From CAZXEJ01 sp964639895 (GTDB taxonomy: Bacteria > Desulfobacterota_D > UBA1144 > Nemesobacterales > JADFKM01): a stretch of 64,000 nucleotides of DNA. Of the stretch, positions 8,987 to 18,206 are shown piece by piece. The notes below the pieces were generated by a model that was not told where the DNA came from, did not search any database, and saw only the letters and a list, made by a program, of their open reading frames with translations. The position numbers were made by a program, and so were the translations under genes. Every line of letters begins with the position of its first letter. The first letter of the stretch is position 1. Location: NCBI GenBank assembly GCA_964639895.1, contig CAZXEJ010000004.1:10881-74880 (forward strand), read 5' to 3'.

Positions 8987-10961
8987 CACCGAACCACCCA
9001 TCCCTACGTGCCAACGAGCAGGAGAGCGGCCAGAGGAGTCTCCCGGAGCCCTCGTCCAACCGCGTCCGACTCCACGGTCGTCACGGCCGCCGTTCCATCG
9101 GCCCAGCCGGCCGTGTCATTCCCGCGCCCGTATGGTGGGGAGGAGACGCCGCAGCGGAAACGAAGCGGACGCGACAGGATTCCCGAAGCGGGAGCGCACC
9201 TTCCGCCGTTCCTTCCCAGGCTGCGGCCGAAGCCTCTAGCGGCCAAGGAACAATACACCACCCCCACCGTTGCGGACATTGAGGGCGCATGCGGTAGGAC
9301 GTAGGGAGACGCAGAAGGGTCGGAGGCGCCCACCCCATAACCACCTTAAACACCCAAGTGTAGGGTTGAAACTGATCCGCTCACTCGAAGCGCACCGCCG
9401 GCGCACGCGGTCCACGGTTTGCGTGTTGCGTGGCGCCTCTCCCCCCTCGGCGTACGCATGCAGCGGGCCGGAGCCTTCGTCCACAACGCCGGTGCTGACC
9501 GAGGATACCCCGCCGAGAAAACGGTGACGCCTTGCCATCCGAGACGTGCTCAGCCGGTGAAGGACCGTTCCAAAGCACTTTTGGACGGGGACGAAAGAAC
9601 ACGGCTGTGCCTAAACACCGTATCGATGGAACTCCGCCCAAGGAGCCGGTACGTCACATCCAACGCGGCGACGGGGATGCGGAGACGGAGCCAATGCGTG
9701 ATGAAAACCGTGCCGACCTAGACGACCGGCCTCGGAGAGCCAACCGATGGTCCGGCCACGGCCGGCCTTACCGCCCCGGCGTTCCCTCACACACAGGGTA
9801 GGTCAGCCGGCAAAGGCGATGAACGCCATCCTCGCCATCGCCCGCAACGGTGAAGAAATGCCGCGGGAGATGGACGAGCGGAGCAACAAACGGCTTTCCC
9901 CCCTCACCACGGCGCACGGTAAGGTAGAGGAAGGCCAAAGGGGCTCGGTATAGTGTCACGCGCTCAGGCCGTGCTTCTCCACAGTGGGTTCGGGTCGCGG
10001 AACCGCTTGAACCAGCCGAGCACATCCACCACTCGCCGGAGGAGTGGTCGGAGGGCAAGCGAAGGTTCCCCCCGATTCGACTCTCACACCAGGGCAAGGG
10101 TACGGGCTCAGGCTCGGCCGGCAATTTGAGCACCCCAGACGGCTCCACGCCGAGAGGCGTGGAGTGCAACAACCCATATCGGCTGCGGCACTTACCCGCT
10201 GGAAACCGCAACGCCGTGCGTCGTGTGCAGCACCCCCCCACGGCGGCCTCATTCACATCCGCCGGGGCGAGTCACGCACATGTTGCTGGCTACCGGGCAT
10301 ACGTCACGCGCGCCCGGTTGCGATACCCGCGCGGCGGTGGACACCCACCGGCGCCGTTGCCGAGCACCATCGCGGCATGGGGGAGACGCTCAGATGAAAC
10401 AACCCTCCAAGCACGCCGGAGAGCGCAATCGGGCAGAACGCTACACCAACCGATTCCCTGCTGGCAATACACACTCGGCGAGTATGTAGACGGTCTTGGA
10501 TACACCGCTGCACCCACGACGCCGCTCGACAGCGGCACCCACTACAAGCGAACCGGCTCGAAGCACCTCCCTTCCTACGCGGCCGTCTCGATCCCCCAAG
10601 AGCCATCTTCCGGGTACAGCAGAACACACCTACTTCCCTAGCGCCAATGCTTTCCGTCCCCACGAGACTCTCCTCCATATCTCCTCCCTATCGCATCGGG
10701 TACGGCGATCCTTCGCAGCCCTCTACTTAAACACGCCCCTTATGACCGCGCCATGCACATCCCTCTCCTCAAGCCCACCCAAGCGCGACGACATGCCCCC
10801 ATACTCGCCGCACACCTTTCCCTGCCCGATTTGCCACCACTACGATCGCGAAAACGCACGCAACCTGACGCCCCGACGATCGAAACTAAGGAAGAAATGA
10901 GAGAACACCTCGTGCGAGCGAGCTGTGATCACCTGCCCCCCTGTTCGCCAGTCGAAGGACG
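8987..10961. other. Gene-free region, about 2 kb
   Basis: No reading frame here has a plausible start, recognisable motif or normal codon pattern. The frames present are short, Arg/Pro/Ser-rich and overlap each other on both strands. I searched by eye for RNase P, tmRNA, SRP and rRNA signatures and found none. Local hairpins occur, notably 10143-10164 and 10521-10536 (GCCGCT-CGAC-AGCGGC). The content is unknown: a structured RNA, decayed genes and spacer are all possible. Confidence 0.6.
10143..10164. other. GNRA-capped 9-bp hairpin
   Basis: CTCCACGCC-GAGA-GGCGTGGAG is a perfect 9-bp stem closed by a GAGA (GNRA) tetraloop, inside the 2-kb gene-free region. No T-tract follows, so it is not a simple terminator. 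It could be part of a non-coding RNA. Confidence 0.4.
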
Positions 10962-10996
10962 AAAAAAAAGGGAGCAAGCCACCCAGGCCTGCTCCC
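10962..10996 (-). terminator. Rho-independent terminator of the porin gene
   Basis: On the minus strand, GGGAGCA and TGCTCCC form the stem (with a further inner GGC/GCC), followed directly by eight Ts. It lies 40 nt after the porin stop codon. Confidence 0.9.
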
Positions 10997-11035
10997 TCCA
11001 CGCCGTTTACGACGTATCTTAGCGTCTCTTCGGCT

Positions 11036-12649
11036 TTACTTCTTGAAGAACTGGTCCACGTAGACCATGATCCTTCCCTGGAAAGCGAACGGAGTATCCG
11101 GGTCACTGAAGTCACTCGGATTGGCACCGCCGCCCACCATCAAGGCCGCGCGCTGCTTCACCAGGTCGTCGTAACCGTTGGCAGGAATGAAGACGCTACC
11201 GATGAGATCGAAGTTCACACCGGGTACTACCTCGATGGTCACAGTCCCCTCGAGCTCGGAGCCGAGGAACCGGTCCACCCTGCCGTCGGCGTCCACGCCG
11301 GTGAAGAAACCGGGCTCAACAAGCGCCTGCCTCTCCTGGTTCCAGGCGAACAGCACCTGCGGGGTGAAGGAAAGGTTGTCGAGAACCTTCACGGTACCCC
11401 ATGCCCTGATGTAGTAGGCATTGATCACGCTGTTCTCAAGACCGTAGATCGTGGGGATAAGGTGCCTGAACAGCAGGTTGTCGACGTTATACGCGGGATT
11501 GAAGGCGAGGATGTTGCCCTGGAAATCTCCGCCGTCACTGGCGGGATCGACCTCGTCACCGCTTGCATAGCCGAACTCCGCGGCCAGCAGCTTGATGGGG
11601 AAGCCGGGATAGACCTCACCCCGAACGGCGAATATCAGGTTGCCGGGCTTGATGTCGGCCTGGTCCCTACCGTCGATCGAGAAGGCGCTGATACCGGTGA
11701 GCTTACCGAAGGCGTGCTGCGTCTCGGCAGCCAGACGGAAGAAGTCGGTCTTGTAGTCGAGCATCGTGGCCCACAGGAAGACGTCGGCGTTTATGTCGGT
11801 GCCGGCGAGGTTGGTCTGGTGGATGTAGGGAAACACGTAACCACCGATGGTGAAGCCGCCCTTGTTGTAGACGAGGGCGAAGGCACCGCCGTCCCAACCG
11901 TCACCGCTGCCCGTCGTCAGACCGCCGCCCAGAGTAGAGGAACCCTGGCGGAACCTGTCGGACACGAAGATGAAGGTGAAGGTTCCATCGGCAACGGGCC
12001 AAGACTTCAGATAGAGGAACCTGTCGAGAATAAATCCGAGGTCGGAATTGGGATCCCAACCGCCGTTGGCCAGAATTCCAAGACCCCAGTCAAAGGGCTG
12101 GCGGCCAACACGGATGAAACCGAGGTTGTTCGGAAGAACGACATCCATGTGCAGCATGCGCACGTTGAAGAACTGGACATCGTCCACCGCCTGATGCTGT
12201 GCCCCGAAGGCCAAGCTCACGGGAGTACCGAACAGGCCGTTGAAACGAACGTCGCTGTTGTTGCCCTGGATGAGAGCACCACGGAACCTGTCATTGGGGG
12301 TGAGGGACGAGAAAATGATATCCCTCAGAAGAATGTTGTTGGTGCCGCCCCAGATCATGTTGTCGGCGACGTCCACCTGCGCCCTTATGGTCACCGAGTC
12401 GCTCAGCACCAGCTGCGGGGTCAAGCGCAGCCTAGTGTCAGCGAAAACGATGTTGTCGTCGTTGTCGTTAAAGCCCAGGGCCTGCGCCTCGGCTTTATCG
12501 AGGGTATTGACGAATGTGCCGTTCTTTATGACGTGCACTCTGGTACGCATGTAACTTGGGAACCCGCCCAAGGTCAGCTCAACCGCATATGACGGCAGAG
12601 CCACCATCAACGCCAGAAGAAACGCTAAGAGCCATTTGGCCTTATTCAT
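11036..12649 (-). CDS. Outer-membrane beta-barrel protein (porin-like)
   Basis: A 537-residue protein with a clear signal peptide (MNKAKWLLAFLLALMVALPSYA|V) followed by many amphipathic strands (FADTRLRLTPQLVLSDSV, VTIRAQVDVADNMIWGG, GRIMVYVDQFF). Lys/Arg-flanked aromatic strand ends and loops rich in Gly/Asn/Asp fit a 16-18-strand barrel of the alginate-export or general porin type; the substrate is unknown. A strong ribosome site (AAAGGAGG) precedes the ATG. It has its own promoter and a strong terminator, as expected for an abundant envelope protein. The last residues are QFFKK, so the usual terminal aromatic is two residues in. A 555-residue antisense frame over it is a GC artefact. Confidence 0.75.
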   Translation of the reverse strand: MNKAKWLLAFLLALMVALPSYAVELTLGGFPSYMRTRVHVIKNGTFVNTLDKAEAQALGFNDNDDNIVFADTRLRLTPQLVLSDSVTIRAQVDVADNMIWGGTNNILLRDIIFSSLTPNDRFRGALIQGNNSDVRFNGLFGTPVSLAFGAQHQAVDDVQFFNVRMLHMDVVLPNNLGFIRVGRQPFDWGLGILANGGWDPNSDLGFILDRFLYLKSWPVADGTFTFIFVSDRFRQGSSTLGGGLTTGSGDGWDGGAFALVYNKGGFTIGGYVFPYIHQTNLAGTDINADVFLWATMLDYKTDFFRLAAETQHAFGKLTGISAFSIDGRDQADIKPGNLIFAVRGEVYPGFPIKLLAAEFGYASGDEVDPASDGGDFQGNILAFNPAYNVDNLLFRHLIPTIYGLENSVINAYYIRAWGTVKVLDNLSFTPQVLFAWNQERQALVEPGFFTGVDADGRVDRFLGSELEGTVTIEVVPGVNFDLIGSVFIPANGYDDLVKQRAALMVGGGANPSDFSDPDTPFAFQGRIMVYVDQFFKK

Positions 12650-12686
12650 CTCTCCTTACCTCCTTTAATGTGTTAAATTCCCGTCT

Positions 12687-12716
12687 ACTCTAACCCAACC
12701 AGTAGACCATTGTCAA
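12687..12716 (-). promoter_or_regulatory. Promoter of the porin gene
   Basis: The minus strand has a perfect TTGACA (12716-12711), an 18-nt spacer and TAGAGT (12692-12687, 4/6). The predicted start is about 30 nt before the porin ATG, leaving room for AAAGGAGG. Confidence 0.6.
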
Positions 12717-12887
12717 GCGCTACGGCCCCCGCTCCCCTGCAGGGCGGACACCCGCCCCCCTAGCAGTTACTCTTATTTGTAATACATTTGCTTCTCCATG
12801 TCAAGCGAAAATTTGCACCCCCTCCAACTTAAGGAAATGCATTAACTTAGCACCCTAACCCATCAATCACCGTGCAAATGGTTTCGC

Positions 12888-12896
12888 TGGTACTAT
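12888..12896 (+). promoter_or_regulatory. Extended -10 candidate for the MidA-like gene
   Basis: TGGTACTAT is TGn plus TACTAT, without a clear -35. It sits in an AT-rich island (about 12765-12900) between the divergent porin and methyltransferase genes. Confidence 0.4.
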
Positions 12897-13012
12897 ATAT
12901 GAGAAGGAGCAAACAAAGCGGAAGGGCAGTGCGTGCCGCGCGCTCGTCCGAGGGACGTGAACGCCGACAGCGGCCGACGAGCACAGCCCCCGACGACGAA
13001 GGAGACCCCCAG

Positions 13013-14179
13013 GTGAAGGCGAATGACAGCGGTCCTGGAAAGCTCGCCGATCTCATAGCGGCCGAATGCCGCAAGGTCGGGGCGATCACGTTCGCGCGTT
13101 TCATGGAGCTGGCCTTGTACCATGAAACCATGGGCTACTACACCAGCGGAGCGGCCGTGGACGGCAAGGGAGGGGACTACTATACGAGCGTCCACACGGG
13201 TGGTGTGTTCGGGGCCGTCCTTGCCAGGTTCGCCCTCGCCGTCAGGCGTCACCTCGGGCTTGGACGGCTGGCCGTGGTCGAGGTGGGCTCGGGATCGGGC
13301 CTGCTTGCCCGAGACATGCTCGACGCGCTGGCCGATATCGACCGCGACGCCTACTCGTCGACCACATACCACTTGGTTGAAAGGAGCAAGGAGCGGCTTT
13401 CGGCCTCGCTCGCGCGTCTTGACAGGCACGCCGAACGCGTGAGAGCACACCACGCCCTCGAAGAGGTCGGCACGGTCGAGGGGCTGGTGATGGCCCACGA
13501 GCTGTTCGACGCGCTCCCCTTCCACAGGGTGAAGATGAGCGAGGGAGGAATCGAGGAACTCTACGTATCGGTGGACGGCCAAGGGGGGTTCTCCTTTACG
13601 GCGGCTCCCCCCTCCAGGCCCGAGCTCGAGAGCTACGTCGCCTCCCTAGGGGTGGAACTCTCTCCCGGCCAGGTGATCGAGATCTGCCTGGAGGCCCGTC
13701 CCATGCACACGCTCATGTCCGCCGCGCTCCGCCGAGGCTTTCTGCTGATCGTCGACTACGGCTCGCTTGCTCCCTCACTCTACTCCCCCTCTCGTCCGGA
13801 GGGGACGATGCGCTGCTTCCACCGCCACCGCCTCGACGACGAGCCGTTCTCACTGATCGGGCGAAAAGACATAACGGCGAGCGTTGATTTCTCAAACCTC
13901 ATCCGCGCGGGTGAGGCGTCGGGCCTGGAGACGGTGAAATACACTACTCAGGGCCAATTCCTCGTCGATTGGGGAATACTCGACGTCATCGAGGCCCTGG
14001 CGAACGATCCTGGACTGGGAGATGTGGAACGCGCGCGCGCGGTGGCCGGAGCAAGAACCCTCTTCCTGCCGGAACTGATGGGCTCGGCCTTCAAGGTGCT
14101 GCTGCAAGCCAAAGGAACCGCTACCGACAGGTTCTACCCCCCTTCTCCACTGCGACTCGACCGGGGTGGGGTCGAGTAA
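13013..14179 (+). CDS. SAM-dependent methyltransferase, MidA/NDUFAF7 family
   Basis: Class I methyltransferase of the DUF185/MidA family. Mitochondrial NDUFAF7 methylates an Arg of complex I; bacterial targets are not settled. I place the start at GTG 13013 (AAGGAG 8 nt upstream), giving 388 residues, the family's usual size. The open frame before it is Arg-rich and unlike homologues. The N terminus has the family pattern ITFARFMELALYHETMGYY, then GDYYTSVHTG. The SAM-binding loop is VVEVGSGSGLLARDML, followed by MAHELFDALPFHRV and LIVDYG. It is monocistronic. Confidence 0.85.
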   Translation: MKANDSGPGKLADLIAAECRKVGAITFARFMELALYHETMGYYTSGAAVDGKGGDYYTSVHTGGVFGAVLARFALAVRRHLGLGRLAVVEVGSGSGLLARDMLDALADIDRDAYSSTTYHLVERSKERLSASLARLDRHAERVRAHHALEEVGTVEGLVMAHELFDALPFHRVKMSEGGIEELYVSVDGQGGFSFTAAPPSRPELESYVASLGVELSPGQVIEICLEARPMHTLMSAALRRGFLLIVDYGSLAPSLYSPSRPEGTMRCFHRHRLDDEPFSLIGRKDITASVDFSNLIRAGEASGLETVKYTTQGQFLVDWGILDVIEALANDPGLGDVERARAVAGARTLFLPELMGSAFKVLLQAKGTATDRFYPPSPLRLDRGGVE

Positions 14180-15315
14180 GGCGTGACGGCGCACACGTGC
14201 GCGCTACTACCACCGGGCGGTACGGCGACGGAGCCGCGGAACCCACCGCCCGTTGTACGGCGCATCCCCTTAGCCTGACCCCAACCCAATCTTATCCCCG
14301 CCGCGGCCGTAGAGGTGGGCGGTGCCGAAGGCGCCCCCTACTCCCCCCTGCTCCGCCCCTCCTTGTGCGGGTGGCTGGAGGACGATGCACGACCGGGAAG
14401 CGGTGTCTACTTTTTCTCAACGAGCGGGGAGAGTGCGTGTGATATCGACGACCCCCCGTAGGCCGCAGGGCCGCATCAATAGAGCGCGGGATGGAGACGA
14501 GCGAAAAACCGAAGTCGTCGTCATACGGGGCCTCAAGGCGGCGCCTCCCCACCCACCGCTCTCGAGGGCGCAACACTCCGAGGCGATGCAGCTCGACGTC
14601 CCTACCGACCGTGGGACTCCCGGTGGATTTTTGGGGCCGCGGTAGAACGAGTCTGCCACGCGCAACGGCCAGAGGCGTTGAGAGGACAACGGCCAAGGGG
14701 TTGCCACCCGCACATCCACACCGCATGAGATGGAGCGCCGCCCTGAGCGCAGGGTCTCTTCGGGCCATGCACGCACGCGGTAAGGACCCAAAGCAAGGCC
14801 GTCTGCGTGATTTCCCCCGCCGTTCGCCCGCTCAGCCGAAGCCCAAGCCGCCGACCCACATCGTGAGCCCCCCACGGCGCACGTATGGGCCCCGCCTCCA
14901 AGCAATGCGGAGATGGGGGGGCGGCGCTCCACCGAGGGACGGAAGGGCCGGCGCGTAATCGTCCGCGGGAGCCGACCGGACCGCCTCCCCCCCGACCATG
15001 GAAGGACGGAGCACATTGTGCCAAGACGAGATGGGCCCAAACCACTCCCCAGCGGACGTAACGGCCGCGTGGATCATCAAGCCCCCTCTGTCACCGCTCC
15101 CCCTTTCTCCCCCGCGCGGGTGGAAGGGGGCACTTGGCCGAGCGCGACACCCGCCTCAGGCCGTTCGGCGCTCACGTCCACGCCACCACTTACGCAAACA
15201 GCTGAGCTCGACGCATACGACGACTCCTTTCCCATCCTCATCCAAAAGACGGGAGGGGCGCATACAAACCCTCCGCATCACCCCCGCGTCCTCTCCCCCC
15301 GGCGCCGCGCCCATG
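14180..15315. other. Gene-free region, about 1.1 kb
   Basis: Overlapping low-complexity Arg/Pro frames occur on both strands, with no motif, ribosome site or family resemblance. No RNA gene was recognised. It lies between the methyltransferase stop and the dapL promoter. The dapL frame is open back to about 15000, but that part does not resemble homologues. Confidence 0.55.
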
Positions 15316-15344
15316 TTGCCCCGGCGGCGGCCTTTTGTTATCAT
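15316..15344 (+). promoter_or_regulatory. Promoter of dapL
   Basis: TTGCCC (15316-15321), 17 nt, TATCAT (15339-15344), with an extended TGn at 15336-15338. It places the start near 15351 and supports the internal GTG start of dapL. Confidence 0.65.
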
Positions 15345-15384
15345 AAGGGACCTCACCAACTCAGAGACAGGGGGAGTACGGCAC

Positions 15385-16551
15385 GTGGATATAAAATGGG
15401 CACAGCGCATAGCGGAGCTTCCGCCCTATCTTTTCGCCGAGATCGACGCCAAGAAGAGTGAGCTCGAGCGGCAGGGAGTGGACATAATCGACCTCGGCGT
15501 GGGAGACCCCGACATGCCGACCCCCTCCCACATAGTGCACGCGCTCGAGCGCGCGGCGAACGACCCGCGCTACCACCGATACCCCTCCTATGCCGGCATG
15601 TCGGCCTTCCGCGAGGCGGCCGCCCGGTGGATGGAGAAGCGGTTCGGCGTCAAGCTCGATCCCGACACCGAGGTCCTGGCGCTCATAGGGTCGAAGGAGG
15701 GGGTGGCCCACCTGCCGCTCGCCCTCGTCGATCCGGGCGACGTCGTGCTGGTCCCGGACCCGGGCTATCCGGTCTATCCCGTCTCGGCCACCTTCGCAGG
15801 CGGCATCCCCTGGCCCATGCCGCTGCTTCGCGACCGCGGGTTCCTGCCCGATCTCGACGCCATCCCCGAGCACGTCCGGCGCCGTGCCAGACTCATGTTC
15901 ATCAATTACCCCAACAACCCCACCACGGCCGTGGCCGACAAGAGGTTCTTCGAGGATGTGGTCGCCTTCGCCCTCGAGAACGAAATCGTCGTCTGTCACG
16001 ACGCCGCATACACCGAGATCGCCTTCGACGGCCTCCGCTGCCCGAGCTTCCTCGAGGTCGACGGGGCGCGCGAGGTCGGCGTGGAGCTGCACTCACACTC
16101 GAAGACCTACAACATGACCGGCTGGCGCATAGCGTTCGCCGCAGGCAACCCCCGAGTCATCGGTGCGCTCGGCAAGGTCAAGACCAACATCGACTCCGGT
16201 GCGTTCGAGGCCGTGCAGGTCGCCGCAATCGAAGCGCTGGACAACTACGAGCTGGGACTGGCCGAAAGGGTGGGCACATACCAGCACCGCAGGGACATCT
16301 TCTGCAAAGGCCTCGAGCAGGCCGGCCTTGCCTACCACCCGACGAAGGCCACCTTCTACGTGTGGATCGAGGTGCCCCCGGGCTACACGTCCGCCGGCTT
16401 TGCAGAAAAGCTCCTTACGGAGGCAGGTCTAGTCGTCACGCCCGGAAACGGCTTCGGCAGCGCCGGCGAAGGTTACGTGCGGGTGAGCCTCACCATACCC
16501 ACGCCCCGCCTCGAAGAGGCGGTGGAGAGGCTGGGCAAACTCACCATATAA
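15385..16551 (+). CDS. dapL: LL-diaminopimelate aminotransferase
   Basis: PLP enzyme converting tetrahydrodipicolinate directly to LL-diaminopimelate for lysine and cell-wall synthesis. From GTG 15385 (GGGGGAG upstream, promoter at 15316-15344) it is 388 residues, the normal size. It opens with WAQRIAELPPYLFAEID and IDLGVGDPDMPTP. The PLP contacts NYPNNPTT (N178 intact) and DAAYTE are present. Schiff-base K240 lies in HSHSKTYNMTGWR. The late GYVRVSL Arg binds the substrate carboxylate. A related class I aminotransferase could look similar, but the DapL-type motifs are strong. Confidence 0.85.
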   Translation: MDIKWAQRIAELPPYLFAEIDAKKSELERQGVDIIDLGVGDPDMPTPSHIVHALERAANDPRYHRYPSYAGMSAFREAAARWMEKRFGVKLDPDTEVLALIGSKEGVAHLPLALVDPGDVVLVPDPGYPVYPVSATFAGGIPWPMPLLRDRGFLPDLDAIPEHVRRRARLMFINYPNNPTTAVADKRFFEDVVAFALENEIVVCHDAAYTEIAFDGLRCPSFLEVDGAREVGVELHSHSKTYNMTGWRIAFAAGNPRVIGALGKVKTNIDSGAFEAVQVAAIEALDNYELGLAERVGTYQHRRDIFCKGLEQAGLAYHPTKATFYVWIEVPPGYTSAGFAEKLLTEAGLVVTPGNGFGSAGEGYVRVSLTIPTPRLEEAVERLGKLTI

Positions 16552-16562
16552 TGAATGTATGT

Positions 16563-16585
16563 AGGGGTAGGGACCCCTTTTCTCT
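16563..16585 (+). terminator. Rho-independent terminator after dapL
   Basis: AGGGGT-AGGG-ACCCCT stem-loop followed by TTTTCTCT, 12 nt after the stop codon. The stem is short (6 bp). Confidence 0.55.
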
Positions 16586-16690
16586 CCGCACCGGAGCTTG
16601 TGGTCTGGCGACGACGCACGGTTCCCAGGGAACGAGTTAGCGGTCGCCGTTGAGACCGTGGGGGGGTCCGCTCCGCCCTAAGGTGAACCA

Positions 16691-18187
16691 ATGGCCGCAG
16701 CCAAGGCAGCTATCCTCACCCTCTACGTGTTCGCCTTCTCCGTGCTTTGGGCGTTCGGACTCCACCGGTTCCGCCTGGCGCGGCTATACGTGAGGAGACG
16801 CCGCGCCTCGCCGCAACCGCGTGCCAGGTACGAAAGCCTCCCCTCCATCACGGTACAGCTTCCCGTATACAACGAGATGTACGTGGTCGAGAGGCTGATC
16901 GGTGCCGCATGCGCCATCGACTACCCGCGCCACCTGCTCGAGATACAGGTGCTCGACGACTCCACCGACGCCACCCGTACCATTGCGCGCAAGGCCGTCC
17001 GGAGGTACCGCCGTCTCGGACACGACATCACCTACATCCACCGACCACACCGCAGCGGTTTCAAGGCCGGCGCCCTCGAGGGCGGCCTCCGTCTCGCCCG
17101 AGGGGAGCTCATCGCCGTCTTCGACGCCGACTTCCTCCCCCCGCCCCACGTGCTACACGAGATGGCCCACTTCTTCACCGACCCCCGCGTGGGCATCGTG
17201 CAGGCGCGCTGGGGTCACCTGAACCGAGACTACTCCACCCTCACACGCACCCAAGCCGTACTGCTCGACGGTCACTTCATCGTCGAGCAGACGGCGCGCC
17301 AACGTGGGGGCTTCTTCCTCAACTTCAACGGCACGGCCGGCATGCTCAGACGCCGCTGCATAGAGGAAGCGGGCGGATGGCAGCACGACACGCTGACCGA
17401 AGACCTCGACCTCAGCTACCGGGCGCAACTTCTCGGCTGGAAGGTCGTCTACCTCAAGGACACCGTCGTCCCCGCCGAGCTGCCGGTCGACATGAACGCC
17501 TTCAAGGCCCAGCAGCACCGCTGGACCAAGGGGGCCATACAGACGGCGACCAAGCTCCTGGGACGCGTGCTCGCCTCGCCCTCGCTCGGTCCCGTCGCCA
17601 AGCTCGAAGCGGCCCTCCATCTGCTGGGCCCCGTCTCATACCTGCTGCTCATGGTGCTGGTGGTGCTCATGTTCCCCATGGGCGTCCTTTTCCACGGTAC
17701 CTGGGGAATGCCCGCCGTGGTGGCCTTCAACTTCGTCGCTCTGGGCGGCGGGATGGCCACACTGATCTACTTCTATTCGATCGCGGCCATCGAGGGGACG
17801 GGCCGGGGATGGATCAAGGAGCTCCCATACGTCGTCATGGCCATCGCCCTCGGGATGGGACTCGCGGTCAACAACTCGCGGGCCGTCGTCGAGGCCCTCG
17901 CCCGCAGGGGATCGGAATTCAGGCGCACCCCCAAGTTCAACGTCGTACGGCGGGGCCAGCGGTGGAAGACGAAGCTCTACGTCACGCCCGGCGACCCCTC
18001 GGCCCTGGTCGAGCTCGCTCTGGGTGGGGCGCTCTTCGCCCAGAGTGCCTATGCACTCTCCGCCCTCAGGTTCGAATGGCTGCCGTTCCTCATCCCGCTT
18101 GCGACGGGGTTTCTCTACACGGCTCTGCTCTCGCTCGCCCACGCGCCCCGCCGCCGCGCGGCCGCCGCCGGGGGCGGGGCGTCCTGA
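16691..18187 (+). CDS. Membrane family 2 glycosyltransferase (CslA/BcsA-like)
   Basis: Processive GT-A glycosyltransferase of the inner membrane, likely making a beta-linked polysaccharide or glycolipid. The 498 residues have an N-terminal helix (about 6-25). The GT2 core has VQLPVYNE, VLDDSTDAT, the DxD motif in VFDADF, the acceptor motif LTEDLDLSYR and the processivity motif QQHRWTKG (QxxRW type). Four to five C-terminal transmembrane helices follow (from about 310). The architecture matches bacterial relatives of plant mannan synthase CslA. No PilZ domain or c-di-GMP site and no partner genes are adjacent, so the product is unknown. AAGGTGA precedes the ATG. Confidence 0.85.
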   Translation: MAAAKAAILTLYVFAFSVLWAFGLHRFRLARLYVRRRRASPQPRARYESLPSITVQLPVYNEMYVVERLIGAACAIDYPRHLLEIQVLDDSTDATRTIARKAVRRYRRLGHDITYIHRPHRSGFKAGALEGGLRLARGELIAVFDADFLPPPHVLHEMAHFFTDPRVGIVQARWGHLNRDYSTLTRTQAVLLDGHFIVEQTARQRGGFFLNFNGTAGMLRRRCIEEAGGWQHDTLTEDLDLSYRAQLLGWKVVYLKDTVVPAELPVDMNAFKAQQHRWTKGAIQTATKLLGRVLASPSLGPVAKLEAALHLLGPVSYLLLMVLVVLMFPMGVLFHGTWGMPAVVAFNFVALGGGMATLIYFYSIAAIEGTGRGWIKELPYVVMAIALGMGLAVNNSRAVVEALARRGSEFRRTPKFNVVRRGQRWKTKLYVTPGDPSALVELALGGALFAQSAYALSALRFEWLPFLIPLATGFLYTALLSLAHAPRRRAAAAGGGAS

Positions 18188-18206
18188 GCCCGGGCGTCGG
18201 CCCTCC

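Noticed and set aside
10925..12592. 555-residue open frame antisense to the porin gene
   Set aside because: It lies over a gene with signal peptide, ribosome site, promoter and terminator. Its composition is that of a GC-rich shadow and it has no motif.
8987..15315. RNase P RNA, tmRNA, SRP RNA or rRNA in the gene-free regions
   Set aside because: Characteristic conserved blocks were looked for on both strands and not found.
14998..15384. N-terminal extension of dapL
   Set aside because: 129 extra residues without homology; a good promoter lies inside it, and GTG 15385 has a ribosome site.
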